DNA of 5,057 bases from NCBI GenBank assembly GCA_947165745.1, contig CAMVBO010000166.1, forward strand, positions 1-5,057, in the 5' to 3' direction. Positions 1-3,887 of the stretch are shown piece after piece (the stretch's first letter is position 1; every line of letters starts with the position of its first letter). This DNA is from an uncultured Clostridia bacterium. Lineage in GTDB: Bacteria > Bacillota_A > Clostridia > Christensenellales > Aristaeellaceae. The translations under genes and the position numbers were made by a program. The notes beneath the pieces were generated by a model. It did not search any database, was not told the origin of the DNA, and saw nothing but the letters and a program-made list of their open reading frames with translations.

Positions 1-50
1 ATGCAGTTCAAGGCGCCGAAAATGCATCTTGGGGAATTTAGAAACACACT
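1..50. other. Left-edge flank downstream of the xpaC-like gene, no supported gene
   Basis: This short stretch lies beyond the stop of the xpaC-like gene. XpaC-type genes often sit beside a TelA (toxic anion resistance) gene in Firmicutes, so telA could lie to the left. However, no Shine-Dalgarno sequence or convincing start is visible on the minus strand here. On the plus strand one frame is open from base 1 to a TAA at 52-54. It could be the last residues of a gene entering from the left, but 17 codons are not enough to support that. Confidence 0.3.
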
Positions 51-1019
51 CTAATGCCCGCCACCGACCCGCAATTCGCCCTGCTGTTCCAGCAGGCCGT
101 CGCTGGCCATCATGGTTTCCAACACGGAGATATCCGTATCCAGGTCCAGCGCCTCGGTCTTGAACAGACGATCCTGCTGCTGCTCGAAGGCATGGGTGAG
201 GGTATCCAGCACGTCCTCGATCTTCCTGCGGGAGGCCTGGATGTTCTCGCCCTGGTAGCTCTGCTTTTCCATTAGGCTGTAGGATTTCAGCAGCTTGAGG
301 GTGGTGGGCAGATAGTAATTCATAAACTTGCGCACCTCTTCGGCATGCTCCGGCTTTTCCCGAAGCACGCGGAAGATACTGGCGGTCAGCTCGCCGATGC
401 GGTCGATGCGGTCCGAAACGGCCCGGTCCTCGATATCGTCGTTCAGCTGGCGAATCTCCCGCAGCTTGGCCTCGAAATCCTCGTTCTCCATGCCCGTTTT
501 GCGGGGCTCGGGCGCGGTGCGCTTCGGCTCGGCGGGAGCCTCCACGGTGCGCTCAACGGCCTTGGAGCGGGCCTCCGCCACGGTCTGCTCGCGATCCTCG
601 GTGTTCACATACACGTTCACCACGGGGCTGACGAACTCCGTCTCCACGGTGTCGCGGCTGCTGCCGTCCAGATAAAGGGTCATGTGGCTGCGGTCGATGT
701 AGGCGCTGCCGGGGATCATGCCCGCATCGATCATGGCCTGCAGGTCGCTGACCACATCGGCGGTGGAACGGCCGGTTTCGGCGGCCAGCCCGCGGATGCT
801 CACGGTGTCGCGATCCGCAATGGCACTGGCGTAACGGCGGTACATCTTGTATTGCTTGCGCGTCCATTCCGCGCGAAGCCGTTTGAAGGCCAGATAGAGC
901 CCGACAAACGTGGTCACAGGGGGCGCGATGACCAGCAGGATGCCAATGGCAAGCAGCGAGGGCTTGCTTTGAGGGTCCTCGGGTACGCGGATGTTGTTGC
1001 CATATCTTCTCTTGGTCAT
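51..1019 (-). CDS. XpaC-like membrane protein (5-bromo-4-chloroindolyl phosphate hydrolysis family)
   Basis: This 322-residue protein resembles the XpaC family, which often neighbours TelA in Firmicutes; its biochemical role is unsettled. The order is: a basic N-terminus; one hydrophobic segment at about residues 21-45; a winged-helix-like segment at about 58-117, with a pattern of the type SIRGLAAETGRSTADVVSDL followed by MIDAGMIPGSAYID; a Pro/Glu/Arg-rich linker at about 140-178; and a long charged helical C-terminal domain at 179-310. The C-terminal domain contains the stretch FMNYYLPTTLKLLKSY (232-247), which I recognise as the family core. The ATG at 1019 is preceded by GAGGTG (minus strand, 1028-1033) with 8 bases spacing, and by a promoter that gives a very short leader. 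It is probably an inner-leaflet-anchored cytoplasmic protein. Family assignment is fairly sure; function is not. Confidence 0.82.
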   Translation of the reverse strand: MTKRRYGNNIRVPEDPQSKPSLLAIGILLVIAPPVTTFVGLYLAFKRLRAEWTRKQYKMYRRYASAIADRDTVSIRGLAAETGRSTADVVSDLQAMIDAGMIPGSAYIDRSHMTLYLDGSSRDTVETEFVSPVVNVYVNTEDREQTVAEARSKAVERTVEAPAEPKRTAPEPRKTGMENEDFEAKLREIRQLNDDIEDRAVSDRIDRIGELTASIFRVLREKPEHAEEVRKFMNYYLPTTLKLLKSYSLMEKQSYQGENIQASRRKIEDVLDTLTHAFEQQQDRLFKTEALDLDTDISVLETMMASDGLLEQQGELRVGGGH

Positions 1020-1042
1020 GTCATTTACACCTCATGTCATGC

Positions 1043-1071
1043 ATTATAGCATAGTTGAAGGGCGCGTTCAA
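1043..1071 (-). promoter_or_regulatory. Sigma-A promoter for the xpaC-like gene
   Basis: Read on the minus strand, the -35 box is TTGAAC (1066-1071). A 17-base spacer follows, then a perfect TATAAT (1043-1048). TGC directly before the -10 makes it an extended -10. Transcription would start at about 1036, leaving a leader of roughly 17 bases that contains the ribosome binding site. The -35 lies inside a 12-base direct repeat (1057-1080). Confidence 0.8.
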
Positions 1072-1134
1072 GGGCGCATTGCACAAAAACCGTGCCAAGC
1101 CTGCTCAAAACCTGCCACAAGCCGCACGAAAACC
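1057..1134. repeat. Short degenerate direct repeats upstream of the xpaC-like promoter
   Basis: Two sets are visible. A 12-base tandem pair, GAAGGGCGCGTT (1057-1068) and CAAGGGCGCATT (1069-1080), differs at two positions and covers the -35 of the minus-strand promoter. Beyond it, AAAACC occurs at 1086-1091, 1107-1112 and 1129-1134, that is at 21- and 22-base steps. Each copy is preceded by GCAC or GCTC and followed by a GC-rich step. Spacing near two helical turns would suit repeated binding of a regulator on one DNA face. That role is inference; the repeats are short and could be chance or decayed duplication. Confidence 0.4.
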
Positions 1135-1145
1135 GCGCGGGCGGG

Positions 1146-1174
1146 TTGACGGCGGGCTTGCTTTCGGTTAAAAT
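1146..1174 (+). promoter_or_regulatory. Sigma-A promoter for the orf61-barnase-barstar-deoD run
   Basis: A -35 TTGACG (1146-1151), a 17-base spacer and a -10 TAAAAT (1169-1174) point to a start at about 1181 and a leader of about 45 bases before the ATG at 1226. A weaker alternative, TTGCTT (1158-1163) with TATATT (1180-1185) at 16 bases, is also present. It is the only strong promoter I see ahead of the four plus-strand genes. Confidence 0.72.
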
Positions 1175-1185
1175 ATAGTTATATT
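1172..1185. promoter_or_regulatory. Operator-like AT dyad over the start site
   Basis: AATATA-GT-TATATT is a perfect inverted repeat with 6-base arms. It overlaps the last bases of the -10 and the predicted transcription start of the plus-strand promoter, which is where a repressor would block initiation. AT-rich dyads of this length can arise by chance, so this is a candidate only. Confidence 0.3.
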
Positions 1186-1189
1186 GAAA

Positions 1190-1215
1190 CCACTTCCCGG
1201 GCAGAATGCCAGTGG
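1190..1215 (+). promoter_or_regulatory. Leader stem-loop touching the orf61 Shine-Dalgarno
   Basis: In the predicted leader RNA, CCACT (1190-1194) can pair with AGTGG (1211-1215), and GGCA (1200-1203) with TGCC (1207-1210) around the loop GAA, leaving a 5-base bulge on the left side. The outer helix uses the first two bases of the Shine-Dalgarno GGAGGTG (1214-1220), so folding could modestly reduce orf61 initiation. It does not match any riboswitch I recognise. Confidence 0.3.
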
Positions 1216-1225
1216 AGGTGATCGC

Positions 1226-1411
1226 ATGAAGCGAAAAGAGTGGGAGGTGGATGCTGCCTTCCAGGAGACGGAGGACGTGGCGTCCGCCACGGAATGCACC
1301 GGGCTGATGCCCGCGCTGCCGGTGGATGAGGCTTCTGACGTGAGCAGCGCTTCGCTCTATGGCATCCACGACGGGAAGGGCGCGCGCGGCAAGCTATACC
1401 GAAAGCAATGA
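1226..1411 (+). CDS. Small protein of 61 residues with an ATECTGLMPALP motif, function unknown
   Basis: The start is chosen at the ATG preceded by GGAGGTG (1214-1220); an upstream TTG at 1184 has no ribosome site and lies near the predicted transcription start. The protein is hydrophilic, without a signal peptide or membrane segment. It has an acidic N-terminal half, then ATECTGLMPALPVDEA (residues 21-36), a short SSASLYGIHDGKG stretch (40-52) and a basic tail. From memory, small clostridial proteins sharing an ECTGL-P-LP motif followed by an LY-IH/LYxI step are common and uncharacterised; I could not check this. It is first in a run with the barnase and barstar genes, 50 bases ahead of the RNase. 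It might be a leader peptide, a partner, or an unrelated passenger. Confidence 0.7.
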   Translation: MKRKEWEVDAAFQETEDVASATECTGLMPALPVDEASDVSSASLYGIHDGKGARGKLYRKQ

Positions 1412-1454
1412 GGAACGGGGCGGTGGAACCGCCCTGCTCCTCGCAAAAAGGAGG
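1411..1454 (+). promoter_or_regulatory. Intergenic stem-loop with an alternative helix masking the RNase Shine-Dalgarno
   Basis: GGGCGGT (1418-1424) and ACCGCCC (1428-1434) form a perfect 7-pair stem around GGA. The stem extends outward through a G-U pair, a C-G pair and one mismatch to AGGA (1411-1414) pairing with TCCT (1438-1441). No T-run follows, so it is not an ordinary terminator. The CTCCT at 1437-1441 can instead pair with AGGAG (1449-1453), the RNase Shine-Dalgarno, across a 7-base loop. The two pairings exclude each other. The 61-residue ORF stops at 1409-1411, so a terminating ribosome would cover the left arm. A regulatory role is inference. Confidence 0.45.
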
Positions 1455-1461
1455 AATACGG

Positions 1462-1998
1462 ATGCAAAGGTATGTCCGGCGCGCGCTGGCGCTGGTGATG
1501 GCCGCGCTGCTGGCGATGACGACGTTCACGGCGGCCGTCGCGGACGACTGGCGCGACCTGCTGAGAAATCTGTACGGCCTGTCGGAAGACTACGAGATCG
1601 AAAAACAGACCGAAGTCGATAACGGCGAGCCACAAGAACAAACCAAAGTCGAATTTGAACTGCCGGTCACAGATCCCCAGCAGATCGTCAATTACCTGTC
1701 CATATACGGTGAATTGCCGGAGAACTTCATCACAAAAGACGAGGCCAAGGCTTTGGGATGGGGCAGCCGATACAGATACGTGGGCGAGGCGGCCCCGGGC
1801 AAGAGCATCGGCGGAGACCGCTTCAGCAACTTCGAAGGCCAGCTGCCCAATAAGAAGGGCCGAAAGTGGTATGAGTGCGATGCCAATTACGATGGCAAAA
1901 AGCGCGACGCGCAGCGGGTGGTGTACAGCTCCGACGGCCTGTACTACTTCACCGACGATCACTACAAGACATTTACCGAGATGTTTCCGGAGGATTAA
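1462..1998 (+). CDS. Secreted barnase-family guanyl-preferring ribonuclease
   Basis: This 178-residue precursor cleaves single-stranded RNA, by family after guanosine, outside the cell. The start ATG has AAAGGAGG (1447-1454) 7 bases ahead; the in-frame ATG at 1408 overlaps the previous stop and has no such site. Residues 1-27 form a signal peptide (RR, hydrophobic core, AVA before Asp-Asp). Residues 28 to about 66 look like an acidic propeptide, and the catalytic domain follows. It aligns with Bacillus amyloliquefaciens barnase without gaps at an offset of 65 from Lys27 to His102. Lys92, Glu138, Arg148, Arg152 and His167 match barnase Lys27, Glu73, Arg83, Arg87 and His102. APGKSIGGD, FSN, EG-LP, RVVYSSD and DDHY-TFT are conserved. 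Barnase Arg59 is replaced by Phe124. Barstar follows after one base. Confidence 0.96.
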   Translation: MQRYVRRALALVMAALLAMTTFTAAVADDWRDLLRNLYGLSEDYEIEKQTEVDNGEPQEQTKVEFELPVTDPQQIVNYLSIYGELPENFITKDEAKALGWGSRYRYVGEAAPGKSIGGDRFSNFEGQLPNKKGRKWYECDANYDGKKRDAQRVVYSSDGLYYFTDDHYKTFTEMFPED

Positions 1999-1999
1999 A

Positions 2000-2248
2000 A
2001 TGATTGTACTGGATGGAAATGTGATGGACGGCCGCGAGGCAACGCATGCGGAATTGAAGCGAAAGTTCGACCTGCCGGATTACTACGGCAACAATCTGGA
2101 CGCCCTGAACGACTGCCTTGGCGAGCGGACGGAGCGCGAGCTGGTGGTCATCGAGGACGCCGGCGCTTTCCTGGAGGCGGACGGTGCCTATGGCGCGCTG
2201 CTGCTGCGCGTGTTTACGGAAAACGGATTACAGGTACTATTGGATTAA
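2000..2248 (+). CDS. Barstar-family ribonuclease inhibitor
   Basis: This 82-residue cytoplasmic protein binds barnase tightly and protects the producer cell before the enzyme is exported. The signature is LPDYYGNNLDALNDCL (residues 25-40). Tyr28, Asp34, Asp38 and Glu74 match barstar Tyr29, Asp35, Asp39 and Glu76, which contact the RNase active site. Barstar Trp38 is Asn37 here. It is slightly shorter than classical barstar (89-90 residues), mainly near the C-terminus. The ribosome site GGAGG (1989-1993) lies inside the last codons of the RNase gene, 6 bases before the ATG. The one-base gap points to translational coupling that ties inhibitor supply to enzyme synthesis. Confidence 0.95.
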   Translation: MIVLDGNVMDGREATHAELKRKFDLPDYYGNNLDALNDCLGERTERELVVIEDAGAFLEADGAYGALLLRVFTENGLQVLLD

Positions 2249-2272
2249 ATACGTCGAATGGAGGAAATTACC

Positions 2273-2986
2273 ATGAGCAACATTCCTACGCCTCACATCA
2301 ATGCCCCCGAAGGCGCGTTCGCCCGCACCGTGCTGATGCCCGGCGACCCGCTGCGCTCCAAATTCATCGCCGAGACCTACCTGGAAAACCCCGTGCTGGT
2401 GAACAACGTGCGCGGCGTTCAGGGCTACACCGGCGAGTACAGGGGCAAGAAGGTGTCCGTGATGGCCTCCGGCATGGGCATGCCCGCCATCGGCATCTAT
2501 TCCTATGAATTGTTCAATTACTACGGCGTGGAAAACATCATCCGCATCGGCTCTGCCGGCGCGCTGACCGACAAATTGCAGGTGCGGGACGTGGTAGCTG
2601 GCATGAGCGTCTATACTGACTCCAACTACGGCGCACAGTTTGGCTACAAGGGCGCTCTCGCACCCTGTTGCTCCTACAAGCTGCTTCAGGAGGCTGTGGC
2701 CGCCGCTGACAAGCTGGGCCAGCGCGTTGTACCCGGTCCGATCTGTTCTTCCGACGCTTTCTACAGTCAGGGCAGCTACAGCGCTGTCCCGATCCTGCAG
2801 AAGCTGGGCGTACTTTGCCTGGAGATGGAGGCCTATGCCCTCTATCTGAACGCCGCCGCGGCGGGAAAGAACGCGCTGGCGCTGCTGACCATCTCTGACA
2901 GCCTCGTTACCGGCGAGAGCCTGCCCGCGGAGGACCGTCAAAACACATTCACCCGGATGATGGAGATCGCGCTGGAGATCGCGTAA
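2273..2986 (+). CDS. deoD: Purine nucleoside phosphorylase, DeoD (hexameric) type
   Basis: This 237-residue cytoplasmic enzyme performs phosphorolysis of purine (deoxy)ribonucleosides to base and (deoxy)ribose-1-phosphate, in purine salvage. It aligns end to end with E. coli DeoD (239 residues). The nucleoside-site His8, the phosphate-site residues Gly24, Arg28, Arg47, Arg91 and Ser94, the ribose-site LEMEA at 183-187 (Met185, Glu186), the catalytic Asp209 of the ISD segment, and Arg222 are all present. The start follows GGAGG (2260-2264) by 8 bases; the in-frame ATG at 2258 overlaps that site and has none of its own. It begins 24 bases after barstar with no obvious separate promoter, so co-transcription with the RNase pair is likely. 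Two hairpins follow. Confidence 0.96.
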   Translation: MSNIPTPHINAPEGAFARTVLMPGDPLRSKFIAETYLENPVLVNNVRGVQGYTGEYRGKKVSVMASGMGMPAIGIYSYELFNYYGVENIIRIGSAGALTDKLQVRDVVAGMSVYTDSNYGAQFGYKGALAPCCSYKLLQEAVAAADKLGQRVVPGPICSSDAFYSQGSYSAVPILQKLGVLCLEMEAYALYLNAAAAGKNALALLTISDSLVTGESLPAEDRQNTFTRMMEIALEIA

Positions 2987-3000
2987 ATCATATAATGATT
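2986..3000. promoter_or_regulatory. AT dyad at the end of deoD
   Basis: AATCAT-ATA-ATGATT is a perfect 6-base inverted repeat that begins on the last base of the deoD stop codon and ends where the GC-rich hairpin starts. It may be part of the mRNA 3-prime structure, or an AT-rich tail for minus-strand transcripts passing the GC hairpin. No specific function is known. Confidence 0.25.
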
Positions 3001-3030
3001 GTCGGGGGGCATCCGCTGGATGTCCCCGAC
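3001..3030 (+). terminator. Strong GC hairpin after deoD, without a T-run
   Basis: GTCGGGG (3001-3007) pairs with CCCCGAC (3024-3030). Inside that, after one bulged G, a G-U pair and CATCC/GGATG close on the loop GCT. It starts 14 bases after the deoD stop, as expected for a terminator or 3-prime stabiliser. No T-tract follows, so intrinsic termination would be inefficient; it may instead protect the transcript end or act with Rho. Confidence 0.5.
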
Positions 3031-3080
3031 CCGCGCGACGTTCGCCTCCGGTGGCCCGCCCGCTCATCATACACAAATCC

Positions 3081-3148
3081 AATAAGACCGGATTGCCGCG
3101 TTTCCCTTGCAAAAAGGGCTTGTGTCTGACGCGGCGATCCGGTCTATT
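3081..3148. repeat. Long inverted repeat between deoD and trmO, probable trmO terminator or palindromic repeat element
   Basis: The arms at 3081-3101 and 3129-3148 form 19 Watson-Crick pairs plus one G-U, with a single bulged A. The enclosed 27 bases hold a second small hairpin, CCCTT (3104-3108) with AAGGG (3114-3118). The right arm includes the trmO stop codon and an adjacent second stop on the minus strand. Read on the minus strand, the far arm ends GCGGCAATCCGGTCTTATT, followed by a moderately T-rich stretch, so it could end the trmO transcript. From memory, the GCGGCAATCCGGTCTT pattern recurs as dispersed palindromes in clostridial genomes; not verified here. Confidence 0.6.
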
Positions 3149-3830
3149 ATGCTTCAACAACCTCTACAACGCGCGCTGTTTCTCCATCCACGATGAACCG
3201 CACGTCAACCCCGGCGAATCGCACGCCGTAGCGCTTGCCGTCTCCCTCATGGCGATAGCCTGGCCGCGGGTCCTGAGCCAGCACTTCGATCAGTGCGGCC
3301 CGCTTACCCTCGGGGATCATTGTGAGCAGCGCTTCTGGGAATTCCACTCGAAGCCTTGGATATTCAATCTCTTCGGTGAAGCCTCCCCGGGCGTCCGGGT
3401 GGCAGTCCACATAGGGCAGATAGGGCTTGATATCGTAGATCGGCGTGCCATCCAGCAGGTCGGCGCCCGCCACTCGCAGCACCGGTCCCCGAGGCGTGCG
3501 CATTTCCACGCCTGTGAGCCGTACGCAGGACAGCCCCAGAGGGTTTGGCCGAAATGGAGATCGTGTAGCGAATACGCCCACGCGCTTGTTCCCTCCGAGT
3601 CGCGGCGGCTTGACGGTGGGGGAAAAGCGCTCCGTTACCGACTCTGAAAACTGCCAGATCAGCCACAGGTGACTGTAGCCCTCGATGCCCCGCAAGGCGC
3701 TGGCGTCCCGGTACTTTTCGGTGAACACAATCTCGCCCTCAAGCGCATCCACCAGCCCGCTCTGTCGCGGGATGCCGAACTTGGCGGGAAAATCCGTATG
3801 GATATGGGCGATGACTTCCAATGTCTGCAT
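3147..3830 (-). CDS. trmO: TrmO (TsaA/YaeB family) tRNA m6t6A37 methyltransferase
   Basis: This 227-residue SAM-dependent enzyme adds a methyl group to N6-threonylcarbamoyladenosine at position 37 of tRNAs reading ACN-type codons, in the cytoplasm. The family beta-barrel domain shows FGIPRQSGL (18-26), GIEGYSHLWLIWQF (48-61), PPRLGGNKRVGVFATRSP (75-92) with FRPNPLGLS (93-101), and DLLDGTPIYDIKPYLPYVD (124-142). The C-terminal lobe keeps the DPRP motif (187-190). Its length is usual for the family. The ATG at 3830 has GAGG (minus strand, 3836-3839) 5 bases ahead. It lies 57 bases downstream of the degV-like gene on the same strand with no clear promoter between, so it is probably read partly from the degV promoter through a hairpin. 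Confidence 0.93.
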   Translation of the reverse strand: MQTLEVIAHIHTDFPAKFGIPRQSGLVDALEGEIVFTEKYRDASALRGIEGYSHLWLIWQFSESVTERFSPTVKPPRLGGNKRVGVFATRSPFRPNPLGLSCVRLTGVEMRTPRGPVLRVAGADLLDGTPIYDIKPYLPYVDCHPDARGGFTEEIEYPRLRVEFPEALLTMIPEGKRAALIEVLAQDPRPGYRHEGDGKRYGVRFAGVDVRFIVDGETARVVEVVEA

Positions 3831-3845
3831 AGCTGCCTCAACAAT

Positions 3846-3871
3846 TACAGGGGCGCGGTGACGCCCCTGTA
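3846..3871 (-). terminator. Hairpin between the degV-like gene and trmO
   Basis: TACAGGGGCG (3846-3855) and CGCCCCTGTA (3862-3871) form a perfect 10-pair stem with a 6-base loop. On the minus strand it is followed by only a short weak T stretch (ATTGTTG), then by the trmO ribosome site at 3836-3839. It probably attenuates or partly terminates the degV transcript, or shapes the trmO 5-prime end, and may be one copy of a dispersed GGGGCG palindrome. Confidence 0.45.
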
Positions 3872-3887
3872 CGGAAAATCGGAAAGG

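Noticed and set aside
345..1049. Long plus-strand open frame (234 codons) opposite the xpaC-like gene
   Set aside because: It is antisense to a well-supported gene with its own promoter and ribosome site. It lacks a Shine-Dalgarno and gives a His/Gly/Ala/Val-rich translation typical of a shadow frame in GC-rich DNA.
1081..1134. CRISPR-like array suggested by regular 21-22 base spacing
   Set aside because: Units are too short and degenerate, no distinct spacers exist, and there are no cas genes.
1184..1225. Upstream TTG start for the 61-residue ORF
   Set aside because: It falls at the predicted transcription start, has no ribosome site, and would encode the leader stem-loop; the ATG at 1226 has GGAGGTG at good spacing.
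1418..1434. Intrinsic terminator between orf61 and the RNase gene
   Set aside because: The stem is strong, but no T-run follows on either strand, so I treat it as a regulatory or processing structure.
1408..1461. Earlier ATG for the RNase gene, overlapping the upstream stop
   Set aside because: It would put an 18-residue polar extension before a normal signal peptide and translate the hairpin and the strong AAAGGAGG; the start at 1462 fits better.
1357..1962. Minus-strand open frame over the RNase gene
   Set aside because: The plus strand encodes a gapless barnase alignment with all catalytic residues, so the opposite frame is a shadow.
2237..3160. Minus-strand open frame of 307 codons over deoD
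   Set aside because: It lies opposite deoD, which has full-length homology and all active-site residues. The translation is low-complexity in His, Gly and Val and resembles no family.
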